Assembly (NCBI RefSeq): GCF_029633865.1
Contig: NC_079224.1
Span: 20,879,064 to 20,943,063 of the forward strand
DNA length: 64,000 nt
DNA from: Lampris incognitus
Lineage: Eukaryota > Chordata > Actinopteri > Lampriformes > Lampridae
Direction: 5' to 3'
Shown here: piece by piece, positions 22,470 to 32,175 of the stretch
Position numbering within the stretch: the first letter of the stretch is position 1
Layout of the letters: each line of letters begins with the position of its first letter
Made by a program: the position numbers and the translations under genes
Notes under the pieces: model-generated
Databases searched by the model: none
What the model saw: only the letters and a program-made list of their open reading frames with translations
What the model was told of the DNA's origin: nothing

Positions 22470-24950
22470 ATGGATTCGTACGGCGTTCCAGCTCCACGGA
22501 TGGACTGGGAATCGGCGAACTTACCTGAAGCATGGAGACGATTTCGACAAACAACGGAGCTAATGTTCAAGGGCCCCCTGCGCGGGAAGAACGAAGAGGA
22601 GAAATGCAGCTACCTCCTGCTCTGGATAGGGGAAAAAGGGCGCGATGTGCACAACACTTGGACACTCAGCGGAGAACAAGCCAAGAAGCTAGAAACGTAC
22701 TACGATAAGTACACTGAGTACATCACCCCCAAAGCAAACCCGATTTATGCCAGATATACATTTCATGAAAAGATGCAGGGAGAGAGTGAATCCTTCGAAC
22801 GATTTGTAACTGAGCTAAAGCTCCTAGTCAAAGACTGTGGCTACCCAAATGCCGACGAGATGGTCAGGGACCGCATCGTGTTTGCCACCAACTCACCCAG
22901 AGTGAGAGAAAAGCTACTTAGCCAGGGAGCTGAGCTAACGCTAGAAAAAGCCATAGATGTAGCCCGCTCACACGAGCTAACAAAGCAACAGCTAAAGTCT
23001 ATGGGCCAGGGCAGCACACATGAAACGGTGCACGCAATAGGCAGAAAGACTTACAAACCGAACGCACCCAAAGCAGCTAACGCTAACATCAGACAAAGGG
23101 AAGGTAACGTTAGCACCGCCGCTAGGGCGTGTAGCTATTGTGGAGGGCTACACGGCGCTAAAGCCACTTGCCCAGCTAAGGGTAAACAATGCATTAAATG
23201 CAAGAAGCTCAATCATTTTGCTAAAGTATGCAAGTCTAGCTCCCAGGGACAGACAAAGTACTACCGCGGCACAGTACATGCCGTCGGAGAGAACCCAGAA
23301 GAGTACACCACTGGCAGAGAGCAGGAAGAACTGTACTTCGACAACATTACAGTGGAGAGCACCGCTGTGGGAGAACAGACAGAGCTGTACATAGACTGCA
23401 TCTCAATAGAGAACAACGGAAAAAGCAACGAGCAGGCTTACGTAGAGGTTGGAATTGGCACACCTCCACAGAAGGTAAAGTTTAAACTAGACACTGGGGC
23501 ACAGGCCAATACTATTCCCACCAACCTGTTCCAGGCGCTGTTCAAAAATGTGACACTGAAACCAGCAATACACAGACTCACTGAATATGGAGGAGGCGCG
23601 CTGAGCGTGAAAGGCACATGCAAACTCAAATGTAAGTACAGAGACAATGCAATGATGCTGGACTTTTACGTCATTGACACAAACGCCCCACCAGTCATGG
23701 CAATGAAAACATGCCGTGACCTAAACTTGGTAAAAATAGTGATGGCTGTGAGCGAGGAAAACAATGTCACATCACAGAGCATAATGGATGAGTATGCAGA
23801 TGTTTTCCAGGGAATAGGAGAGTTCCCAGGCGAGTGCACCTTCCGCGTCACACCAGATGCAACGCCGGTCGTCTGCCCGCCACGCAGAATCCCCATCGCC
23901 CTACGCAGCAAACTGAGGGACGACCTTGACAGCATGGAGAAAGGCGGCATAATCTGTAAGGTAACAGAACCCACAGAATGGGTGAACGCACTCGTCATTG
24001 TTGAGAAGCCAAAGACAGGCAAACTTAGAGTGTGTTTAGACCCCAGAGCTCTTAACAAAGTGATACAACAACCTCACTACCCCCTCCCCACGCTGGAGGA
24101 CGCCACGACAAAGCTCGCTGGAGCTGAGTACTTTAGCGTGTTAGACGCGCGGTCAGGCTATTGGGCCATCAAACTGAGCACTGAATCCTCAATGTTGACG
24201 ACATTTAACACAGTGTTTGGCAGGTATCGTTTCCTCAGACTGCCATTCGGAATCGTGTCCGCTCAAGACGAGTTCCAGAGACGCGTGGATGAAACATATG
24301 AAGGATTGGACGGTGTGACGGCCATAGTGGACGACATACTAGTGTTCGGCAAGACTAAAGAGGAACATGACCAGCGTCTCAGAGCGATGCTGAAGCGCAC
24401 AAGGGAGCTAGGGGTGAGGCTCAACCCCGACAAGTGTCACATATGCGTGTCCGAGGTAAGCTACTTCGGCCACACGCTCTCACACGAAGGCATCAAACCA
24501 GACCCACACAAGGTGAAGGCGGTCAAGGACATGCAACCCCCACAGAACAAAGCAGAGCTGGAGACAGTCCTCGGCATGATCAACTACCTCGCCAGATTCG
24601 CTCCACACCTCTCACAGATAAACTCACCCCTCAGACAGCTTCTGAAACAGGACAGTGAGTTTGTGTGGGATGCAGTCCATGACAAGGCGTTCCAAGAGAT
24701 GAAGAATCTCATTACACAGCACCCAGGTCCAGTACTCTCATATTTCGACCCGCAGAAAGAGCTGCGACTCCAAGTGGATGCATCCAAAAGTGGCCTTGGG
24801 GCTGTCATGCTCCAAGATGGCAAACCAATTGCCTATGCGTCCAAGTCACTCAACAGCACTGAAGAAAACTACGCACAGATAGAGAAGGAGCTCTACGCTG
24901 TGGTCTTCGGCTGCAAGAGGTTCCACGAGTACATGTACGGACAAAAGTGA
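22470..24950 (+). CDS. Gypsy gag-protease-RT-RNase H polyprotein (first part)
   Basis: 826 aa. Residues about 1-190 are a gag-like capsid region. Two CCHC-type knuckles sit at about 220-255 (CSYCGGLHGAKATC; CIKCKKLNHFAKVC). The aspartic protease has FKLDTGAQAN at about 338. The RT has VLDARSGYWAIKL at about 558 and the catalytic IVDDILVF at about 619. The RNase H start is LQVDASKSGLG at about 768. The frame ends inside RNase H and continues in another frame at 24947. This is a retrotransposon polyprotein for cytoplasmic reverse transcription, disabled by that break unless frameshifting occurs. Confidence 0.9.
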   Translation: MDSYGVPAPRMDWESANLPEAWRRFRQTTELMFKGPLRGKNEEEKCSYLLLWIGEKGRDVHNTWTLSGEQAKKLETYYDKYTEYITPKANPIYARYTFHEKMQGESESFERFVTELKLLVKDCGYPNADEMVRDRIVFATNSPRVREKLLSQGAELTLEKAIDVARSHELTKQQLKSMGQGSTHETVHAIGRKTYKPNAPKAANANIRQREGNVSTAARACSYCGGLHGAKATCPAKGKQCIKCKKLNHFAKVCKSSSQGQTKYYRGTVHAVGENPEEYTTGREQEELYFDNITVESTAVGEQTELYIDCISIENNGKSNEQAYVEVGIGTPPQKVKFKLDTGAQANTIPTNLFQALFKNVTLKPAIHRLTEYGGGALSVKGTCKLKCKYRDNAMMLDFYVIDTNAPPVMAMKTCRDLNLVKIVMAVSEENNVTSQSIMDEYADVFQGIGEFPGECTFRVTPDATPVVCPPRRIPIALRSKLRDDLDSMEKGGIICKVTEPTEWVNALVIVEKPKTGKLRVCLDPRALNKVIQQPHYPLPTLEDATTKLAGAEYFSVLDARSGYWAIKLSTESSMLTTFNTVFGRYRFLRLPFGIVSAQDEFQRRVDETYEGLDGVTAIVDDILVFGKTKEEHDQRLRAMLKRTRELGVRLNPDKCHICVSEVSYFGHTLSHEGIKPDPHKVKAVKDMQPPQNKAELETVLGMINYLARFAPHLSQINSPLRQLLKQDSEFVWDAVHDKAFQEMKNLITQHPGPVLSYFDPQKELRLQVDASKSGLGAVMLQDGKPIAYASKSLNSTEENYAQIEKELYAVVFGCKRFHEYMYGQK

Positions 24951-26509
24951 TTGTGGAGTCAGACCACAAGCCTCTGGAGGCAATACTAAAAAAGCCACTG
25001 GCAGCAGCACCACCCCGGCTGCAACGGAGGATCCTGGCGCTCCAAATATACGACATCCAAATCATCCACCGCCCCGGTAAGGACATACCGGTGGCCGACA
25101 CACTGTCACGCAAGTCAATAGAACACCACGACAGTGACCTACAGGAAGGGATGGAGGCCCAAGTGCACACAGTCCTCAGCAACATCCCTGTGAGCGACAC
25201 AAGACTCACAGAAATCAAGCAGGAAACAGCGCAAGATCCACAGCTCACCGCACTCAGACGAGCCACACTCACTGGCTGGCCAGACACAAAGAAAAAGTGC
25301 CCGCCCAGCATCCAGGAATACTGGAACCACAGAGCAGAAATCTCAGTAATGGACGGTATCCTGTTCAAAGGTGAGAGAATCATTGTCCCCCAAAAGCTTC
25401 GCAAGGACATGATACAGCGCATCCATGCCAGCCACCTTGGCGTGGAAAAAAGCAAATGCCGAGCAAGAGACTTACTGTTCTGGCCTGGCATGGGGAAACA
25501 GATCGAGGATGCGGTAGCAGACTGCAGCATATGCCAAGAACGGCGCAGCGCAAATGCAAAGGAACCAATGATGTCACACGCCATACCCGAGCGGCCGTGG
25601 CAAGTGATAGGCACAGACCTATTCACATGGAACTCACAGGACTTCATAGTCACTGTGGACTACTACTCCAGATTCTTCGAGCTAGAGAGACTTTACAGCT
25701 GCACCTCATCTGCCGTCATCATGAAGCTGAAAGCAGCAATGGCTCGACACGGAATCCCCGAGACTATCATCAGCGACAACGGTCCGTGCTACAGCTCTGG
25801 TGAGTTCCGCAACTTCTCACAGACATGGGGTTTCTCACACACCACCACAAGCCCCCATTACCCACAGAGCAATGGCCTCTCCGAGAAGACTGTCCAGACG
25901 GCCAAACGCATCCTGGACAAAGCCAAAGCTGAGAACAAAAACCCCTACATGAGCTTACTGGAGTATCGCAACACACCGGTGGACAACCTGAAATCACCGG
26001 CACAGCTACTGATGAGTCGGAAGCTGCGGTCCATTCTCCCATCAACAGCAAAACACCTGCAGCCACAGATCGCCAGTCAGGAGGATGTTCACAAAAGGAG
26101 AGAGGTATGTCAACAGCGCCAGCAGGCATACTACAACCGAACAGCCAAACCTCTGCCCCACCTGCCCGCATGCACACCAATCCGCTTCCGGCAGGAGGAT
26201 GGATCCTGGAGACCTGCAACTGTGGAAAGACCAGCGAACACAGACAGGAGCTACCACATCCAAACCAAAGAAGGTCAGATCTACCAACGCAACTGTCAAC
26301 ACCTGCGACAAAGCAGAGTGAACACTCACACTACACACACACACACTTCACAGCAGACTGTTACCAGCGCTAACAACAACACACAAGCCCATCAGCAAGA
26401 GCATGCTGAACCTCCAGACACGAACAATCAGCGACAACCAGACACACAGCCTGGTTACACCACGAGGTCAGGTCGCACGATCAAACCAAGACAAATCCTT
26501 GACTTATGA
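24947..26509 (+). CDS. Gypsy RNase H end plus integrase (second part)
   Basis: 520 aa opening with VESDHKPLEAIL, the direct continuation of RNase H, so the split at about 24946 is most simply a one-base deletion. The integrase has a zinc-binding HHCC segment (HASHLG ... CSICQ, residues about 160-197) and D,D,E residues in TDLFTW (about 223), ISDNGPCYSS (about 275) and LSEKTVQ (about 311). A Thr/Gln/His-rich C-terminal tail follows. The stop lies 322 bp before the 3' LTR. There is no chromodomain signature that I can see. Confidence 0.88.
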   Translation: MIVESDHKPLEAILKKPLAAAPPRLQRRILALQIYDIQIIHRPGKDIPVADTLSRKSIEHHDSDLQEGMEAQVHTVLSNIPVSDTRLTEIKQETAQDPQLTALRRATLTGWPDTKKKCPPSIQEYWNHRAEISVMDGILFKGERIIVPQKLRKDMIQRIHASHLGVEKSKCRARDLLFWPGMGKQIEDAVADCSICQERRSANAKEPMMSHAIPERPWQVIGTDLFTWNSQDFIVTVDYYSRFFELERLYSCTSSAVIMKLKAAMARHGIPETIISDNGPCYSSGEFRNFSQTWGFSHTTTSPHYPQSNGLSEKTVQTAKRILDKAKAENKNPYMSLLEYRNTPVDNLKSPAQLLMSRKLRSILPSTAKHLQPQIASQEDVHKRREVCQQRQQAYYNRTAKPLPHLPACTPIRFRQEDGSWRPATVERPANTDRSYHIQTKEGQIYQRNCQHLRQSRVNTHTTHTHTSQQTVTSANNNTQAHQQEHAEPPDTNNQRQPDTQPGYTTRSGRTIKPRQILDL

Positions 26510-26831
26510 ATGTAAAAAAAAGAGAGAATTGTACACCGACCTGTACTATACCTGCTATGTTTTGAAAAGAAATATTTACAGCGTTCACTTACCTTGTGTA
26601 CCTACCTGCTGTTTGCAGTTACCAGTAATGAAATGAAAAAAGAAGATGAAATGTTATTACGGTGTCACATTTAGACAGTGAAGGAAATGTTTTACACTAC
26701 TTTGTTGCAGTCCAGTTATATAAGAGTTCCACTTTCATATTCTTTCTTATTAAGATTGTATTCGCTTATAAACGTGCTCAACGTGGTCTGTATCTCTGCA
26801 GAGAAAGCAGCACTTTTCAGAAAAAGGAAGA

Positions 26832-26945
26832 TGTAATATTTGCTAGTAATATTTGATTTGCTAATGTCCCTTACGGCTTTCCGTAGCGCCACAACAAAGT
26901 CACGTGATGTACGTAACAACGGCAGTCGGAATCCGGTCGGTGAAT
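26832..26945 (+). repeat. 3' LTR of the Gypsy element, left part
   Basis: This matches 22244-22357 except for two positions, then breaks at the LINE insertion. The last 12 bases, CGGTCGGTGAAT, are repeated on the other side of the LINE. Confidence 0.92.
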
Positions 26946-29900
26946 GCTTGCTGGTTGTCCATCGTGCCCGATGATGACCATCTTCTTCTATTTGTGGGTC
27001 CTTTGGTGGCTGAATAGTCCGATCCTGGATGCACAGTTGCGGTTGCAGACCGGGCATGTAAAAGTGGTGCTGGAGGGGGTAGTGGTAGCTTTGCGAGCAT
27101 GCCTCTTTGCACGCTTTGCTACACGGTGTTGTGTGCGCTGGTTTTCCATGTACTTCACTCCCTCTGAGATGTGAGAGCGCCAGGTTGTGCGGCAGAAAGC
27201 AAGTTCCTCCAAAGAAGAGGGGTTGATCTGACATCTTTTTAGTGTGGTCTTCATTTGGTCTTTGAACCGCTTCTTCTGCCCACCAGCAGTGCGTTGACCA
27301 AGGCGTAGTTGGCCGTAGAGGACTTTTCGTGGGAGTCGTTGGCTGGGCATGCGAATAACATGCCCAAGCCACCTGAGTTGATGGTGTTTTAGGGTAGACT
27401 CCACGCTGCAGCTGCCTGCCCGCTCCAACACCTCTGTGTGTGGCACTCTGTCCTCCCAAGTAATGCCAAGGATCCTCTGGAGACATTTTACATGGAAGGC
27501 CTCCAGGCTTCTGAGATGGTGGCTGTAGATGGTCCATGCCTCACATCCATAGAGTAGTGTGGAGATGCACACTGCTCTGTAAACAAGCACTTTAGTGTGG
27601 AGATTGAGGTTGCTGTTTTGGAAAACCTTTCTCCTTAGACGGCCAAAAGATGTTGAGGCTTGTTTGAGGCGGTGCTGAATCTCATCGTCTATTTTGCAGG
27701 TGTCGGATAGCATACTTCCCAGATATTTGAAGGCAGGAACAGTGGCCAGTTGTTGCCCTTCTGCTGTGAAGGTTGTTGGGTGGTTTGGGAGGCCGGCAGT
27801 CAACTGACAGATTACCTCTGTCTTTTGGGTGTTAATAATCAGTCCCATTCTCCTGTATGCAGTTACAACTGCCGACAGAGTGTTTTGTAGAGCTTCTGGT
27901 GTGTGAGCTACCAGGGCACAATCGTCGGCATACTGTAGCTCAATAATGGTCTCAGAGGTCAACTTGGTGGTTGCCTGAAACCTCCTGATGTTAAATAGGT
28001 TACCATCAAGCCTGAAGTCAATGGTGACTCCAGCCTGCTTCTCCAGCCTCCTTCGTAGCAGTGTTGTAACAGAGACTAAGAAGATATTGAACAGGACTGG
28101 GGCTAGCACACAGCCTTGTCTGACTCCAGTCTGCACACCAAAGGGCTCAGAACTGCGGTTCCCCACTACCACTCGGGCCATCATTCCTGAGTGAAACTGT
28201 CCAAGAATGGTAAGAAACTTGGGTGGACATCCAAATTTCTTCAGGACTTGCCACAGCAGGGCCCGGTTAACTGTATCAAATGCCTTTGAGAGGTCTATGA
28301 ATGCTATGTATAAATCCTTGTGCTGTTCTCTGCATTTCTCCTGGAGCTGGCGTGTCACAAAGATCATGTCAATGGTCCCTCTATCCTTTCGGAAGCCGCA
28401 TTGTGACTCTGGTATGACCTGTTCGGCTATTGCGAGTGTTAGTCTGCGGAGCATGATCTTGGCTAGAACCTTTCCAGCAATGGCCAGCAGTGAAATACCC
28501 CTACTGTTGGAGCAGATGGATTTGTCTCCTTTGTTTTTATAAATGGCCACAATGTTGGCATCTTTCCACTGTTGGGGGACACACTCGCGACTCCACACCT
28601 CAAGGGTATAGAGATACAGTGTCCTCGTACAGAGGTAGCCTCCTTCTTTGAGGATTTCAGCTGGAATATTATCAGGTCCAGGGGTTTTGTTGTTTTTTAG
28701 GGTCTTGACTGCATGTAGGATTTCTTTAAAAGATGGTGGGAGGTCTAGGTCTTGCAAGGTAGGCTGTTGAGGGAGTTCTGCCAGTACAGTTGAGTCCACT
28801 GGGGTGGGCTGGTTGAGCAGGGTGTTAAAATGCTCGGCCCACCGCTCCACTAACAGGGCCTGATCCTTGATGAGAGTTGTTCCATCAGCAGACCTAACGG
28901 GTGTCAGGGAGCAGTTTCTGGGGCCATAGATGGCCTTAACTGCATCATAGAAACCATGCATGTCGTTCCTGTCTGCATGAGCCTGGATTTCGTTGGCTTT
29001 CAAAATCCACCACTCATTTTGCAGTTTCCGCAGAGTTGCTTGGGCCTCAGAGCGGAGGTCTTGCCATTTTTTCTTGAGAGGTTGGGATAGTGGGTTGCTG
29101 AGGGCAGCTCTGTGTGCCTTATGCATGTTGTCCAGGAGGGTGGAGATCGTTCCGGCATTGTCATCAAACCAGTCCTGATGTTCCTTGGTTTTGAAGCCAA
29201 TGGATTGGGCTGCATTTTCAAAGAGGGTGGTGCACAGAGAGGTCCACTTTTCATCCATCCCAGACTCTGAGTTGATCAGCTGTTCAATGTCAACTAAGTT
29301 GTCGGCTAGAGAACGGCGGAAGGTGTTTCGGGTGTCGCTGTTGGATAGTCTGGCGCAGTGGAGTGGTTTCTTTTTTGGCCCAGATTGGCGTCTCAAGGGT
29401 CGGACATGTACTCTGACTTTTGTCAGGATCATACGGTGGTCTGTCCAGCAGTCTGCTCCTCGCATAGCTCTTGTAAGGAGCACGTCTTTAAGATCAACCC
29501 GCCTCACGATAGCATAATCAAGCAGGTGCCAGTGTTTGGATCTGGGATGCATCCAGGATGCCTTGTATTTATTCTTTTGTTGGAAAATGGTGTTTGTGAT
29601 GGTGAGGTCATGTTCCGAGCACAGACTAAGAAGTCTTATGCCATTGGGGTTGACTTTTCCAATGCCGTGGGCGCCAATCACTCCATTCCAATTTTGCATA
29701 TTCTTCCCAACTCGGGCATTAAAATCACCAAGCAAAATGACTTTGTCGCTCCTTGGGATGTTGATGAGTACATCATCGAGTGCCTGGTAGAAGCGATCTT
29801 TCTCTTCATCATGAGATGGTAAAGTTGGAGCATAGGCACTTATCAAGGTGATGTATCGACATTTTGCAAGGGGTATACGGAGAGTCATAAGCCGCTCATT

Positions 29901-31139
29901 AATGCCCACTGGTGTTTCTTTGAGTTTGGGTAAGAGACTGTTCTTAATTGGAAAACCAACTCCATGGATGTGTTGACCTCCTAGGGGGTATCCTTTCCAA
30001 AAGAAGGTATAGCCCTCTCCTACTTCATTGAGCGAGCCCTCTTCAAGGAGCCTGGTCTCACTGAGTGCCGCCACATCCACACAATAGCGCCTCAGCTCGC
30101 TAGCAATAAGTGCTGTTCTGCATTGAGGTCTGTCCGTACCATGGCTGACGTCCAGGAGTGTTCTTATGTTCCATGCTGCAAATCTTAGTGGTATAATGTT
30201 TATTTTTCGACCGCATAGTGGAAAGGCCCGGCAGGTGCGGTTTCCTGCCCAGGCGCAGTGTTGAGTGGGCAATTTTTGGGCCACCTTTTCTAGGCCGTTC
30301 CCTGAAAGGGGTGAGCAGTGCGGTCCCTAAATAGGGCTGCTCAGACGCACAGGGGTCTGCCGGAAACAGCTGCCACTCAATCCCAGCTGCTAACGACCGT
30401 TGCCCTGTGCCGCTGGCGTGCAGAGTTCCAACTAAGAGCTCCCAGCTCATTCAGACCTGCTCCCGTCATTGGATACTCCATCGCCGCCAGACTTTGTGAG
30501 GTCGGGGACTCAGATAGCAGAAGATACCTGCGCAGAGATGGTTTTTAAAGTGGCATGGGGGGTGCGCTTCTCCCAACGCCACATGACTTGATTGTAGAGG
30601 AGATGGTTCCGATGGCAAGGGGGATCCCTAGACGACCGGCACCTCCACACAACTGCAGGGGGCTGCCGGAAATCCGGTTTTTCGGGAACCACCTCGAAGC
30701 GTGCCGCCACAGCTTGCTTTTCTGTTGGGGTAAGCTCCCTTAGCCTTATGTCTTCCAGACTCACCCACAAGGCAGCGGGGCAGTGGTTGATAGGTGCCAG
30801 GGCGTGTCCACCAGGGTGGGCCTGCACACCATATCTCTGGGGCCCACTGCTGCTCCGAGATCCCCTGCCAAGTTAGCCTGGGGCCGCAAGACCCCAGTTA
30901 CCATGTGTGGCCACAGGGAGGCCTGGCAGGAGTCTTGGTGAAGGAGAGGCTATGTACTGGCAAGGGAAGGCTTACACGCTAGGATGCTTCCCTATTCGCC
31001 ACAAAGGCTAGCCAGCGGCAGCAAGCTAAGGGCAGGAGGGACACAAGCGGGTTGGAAGAACACATGCACCTTCCCTCCAACTTCACGCTGCTGCACTAGA
31101 CGCATCACAACACCCTGTGTGTACCTACACACACACACA
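26946..31139 (-). mobile_element. Full-length non-LTR retrotransposon nested in the Gypsy 3' LTR
   Basis: It is bounded by the 12-bp duplication CGGTCGGTGAAT at 26934-26945 and 31140-31151, giving a 4.19-kb insert on the minus strand. It has a 5' leader of about 855 bp (30285-31139), one long frame, and a short 3' trailer of about 42 bp with no poly(A). A CA run of about 15 bp lies at the 5' boundary. Insertion postdates the Gypsy element. Confidence 0.88.
26988..30284 (-). CDS. LINE protein: AP-endonuclease, reverse transcriptase, C2H2 finger
   Basis: 1098 aa, uninterrupted. The N-terminal AP-like endonuclease shows AAWNIRTLL (about 38), the catalytic-type Glu in LSETRL (about 76), SAYAP, GDFNARVG (about 188) and WTDHRMI (about 276). 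The RT shows PGPDNIPAEIL (about 541), GFRKDRGTIDMIF, AFDTVNR, GVRQGCVLAPVLF and the catalytic QYADDCALV (about 785). The last 25 residues form a C2H2-type finger (CPVCNRN..., H-x3-H in SHQRTHK). It is a reverse transcriptase for target-primed integration. I do not assign the clade; proteins of this pattern are often mislabelled craniofacial development protein 2-like. An upstream in-frame start was not searched exhaustively. Confidence 0.9.
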   Translation of the reverse strand: MAQKLPTQHCAWAGNRTCRAFPLCGRKINIIPLRFAAWNIRTLLDVSHGTDRPQCRTALIASELRRYCVDVAALSETRLLEEGSLNEVGEGYTFFWKGYPLGGQHIHGVGFPIKNSLLPKLKETPVGINERLMTLRIPLAKCRYITLISAYAPTLPSHDEEKDRFYQALDDVLINIPRSDKVILLGDFNARVGKNMQNWNGVIGAHGIGKVNPNGIRLLSLCSEHDLTITNTIFQQKNKYKASWMHPRSKHWHLLDYAIVRRVDLKDVLLTRAMRGADCWTDHRMILTKVRVHVRPLRRQSGPKKKPLHCARLSNSDTRNTFRRSLADNLVDIEQLINSESGMDEKWTSLCTTLFENAAQSIGFKTKEHQDWFDDNAGTISTLLDNMHKAHRAALSNPLSQPLKKKWQDLRSEAQATLRKLQNEWWILKANEIQAHADRNDMHGFYDAVKAIYGPRNCSLTPVRSADGTTLIKDQALLVERWAEHFNTLLNQPTPVDSTVLAELPQQPTLQDLDLPPSFKEILHAVKTLKNNKTPGPDNIPAEILKEGGYLCTRTLYLYTLEVWSRECVPQQWKDANIVAIYKNKGDKSICSNSRGISLLAIAGKVLAKIMLRRLTLAIAEQVIPESQCGFRKDRGTIDMIFVTRQLQEKCREQHKDLYIAFIDLSKAFDTVNRALLWQVLKKFGCPPKFLTILGQFHSGMMARVVVGNRSSEPFGVQTGVRQGCVLAPVLFNIFLVSVTTLLRRRLEKQAGVTIDFRLDGNLFNIRRFQATTKLTSETIIELQYADDCALVAHTPEALQNTLSAVVTAYRRMGLIINTQKTEVICQLTAGLPNHPTTFTAEGQQLATVPAFKYLGSMLSDTCKIDDEIQHRLKQASTSFGRLRRKVFQNSNLNLHTKVLVYRAVCISTLLYGCEAWTIYSHHLRSLEAFHVKCLQRILGITWEDRVPHTEVLERAGSCSVESTLKHHQLRWLGHVIRMPSQRLPRKVLYGQLRLGQRTAGGQKKRFKDQMKTTLKRCQINPSSLEELAFCRTTWRSHISEGVKYMENQRTQHRVAKRAKRHARKATTTPSSTTFTCPVCNRNCASRIGLFSHQRTHK

Positions 31140-31151
31140 CGGTCGGTGAAT

Positions 31152-31230
31152 AAACACCCAGCATGAGAGAAGTCGTCCTTGCTTTATTAATGTTATAAGT
31201 TAACATAGCCAGAGGGCACAGAACATTACA
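31152..31230 (+). repeat. 3' LTR of the Gypsy element, right part
   Basis: This continues the LTR after the LINE and matches the end of the 5' LTR with one difference (CATGAG versus CACGAG). It ends ATTACA and is followed by the target copy TTAGA. Confidence 0.92.
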
Positions 31231-31337
31231 TTAGAAACAGAACAAAATCAATAGACGTAGTGAAATTAATATTCTTAAGACATTACTGTGGACATGTGTT
31301 CACGAAGACAGCCAAAATGTATAAAAATGTGTTTCAG

Positions 31338-31695
31338 GCCAGTCGAACCTCCTTGTTACCTCCAGCTTGGTCAGGCGTCCCCACAGACACAACTGGCCGT
31401 GTCTGCGGGTGGGAAGCCGGATGTGGGTATGTGTCCTGGTCGCTGCACTAGCGCCTCCTCTGGTCGGTCGGGGCGCCTGTTCGGAGGGGAGGGGGGGAAC
31501 TGGGGGAGAATAGCGTGATCCTCCCACGTGGTATGTCCCCCTGGCGAAACGCTTCAGTGTAAGGTGAAAAGAAGCGGCTGGCGACTCCACATATATGTGG
31601 TAGGCATGTGGTAGTCTGCAGCCCTCCCCGGATCGGCAGGGGTGGGGGTGGAGCAGAGACCGGGACGGCTCGGAAGAGTGTTTTGTTTTTTTGTG
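31338..31695 (+). repeat. tRNA-derived SINE (family A), copy 3, head-truncated
   Basis: It begins inside the B box (CCAGTCGAACCTCC), continues through the shared body (GGTCGGTCGGGGCGCCTGTT; GATCGGCAGGGG) and ends in a T-rich stretch at about 31695. Confidence 0.8.
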
Positions 31696-32175
31696 CTGAC
31701 TTTCAGATCATTGAACATTTTCCGGAGGTGTACGTACTCCAGACCCCCTCCAACATGTTTGACTGACTCAGAGGTGGATTCAGCCTGAAACCGGCACCAT
31801 CACACCACCGATATAACATAACATGATATTGTAACGTGCATGGATAAGTAGACATGTTGGTAGTGTTGTAGTACTCAAGATCGGTCTTGGTCTCGAGACC
31901 GGTCTCGAGACCACTTTTTAAGGGTCTCGGTCTCGTCTCGGAATCGAAGGCATTTTTACTCGGTCTTGTCTCGGTCTCGGACTGGGCGAACTCGGGATTT
32001 TTGATCAAGACCGGTCGAGACCGGGCTAGCACTGTGATAACAGAGAAAAGAAGAATGCAGCTGCTGCCTTCCCGGTGTCACGCACTCTTTGTGACACCCG
32101 GAGTGACACGCCCCCTGTACAGAGTGGATCAAGACGACTGGAGACGCTGCGCCCCCGGGAAACCCGCCATGAAAA

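Larger units (their letters stand above)
22244..31230 (+). mobile_element. Ty3/Gypsy LTR retrotransposon interrupted by a LINE
   Basis: The 5' LTR is 22244-22436 (193 bp, TGTAAT...ATTACA). The 3' LTR is in two parts, 26832-26945 and 31152-31230. Target duplications TTAGA lie at 22239-22243 and 31231-31235. An iMet-like primer site TGGTGTCAGAG begins at 22437, and a purine tract AAAAAGGAAGA precedes the 3' LTR. Only three differences between the LTRs were counted by eye, so the insertion is recent. No envelope-like gene follows the integrase. Confidence 0.93.

Noticed and set aside
26716-27537. 273-aa minus-strand frame beside the LINE
   Set aside because: A shadow of the LINE coding frame that runs into Gypsy sequence; no domain motif of its own.
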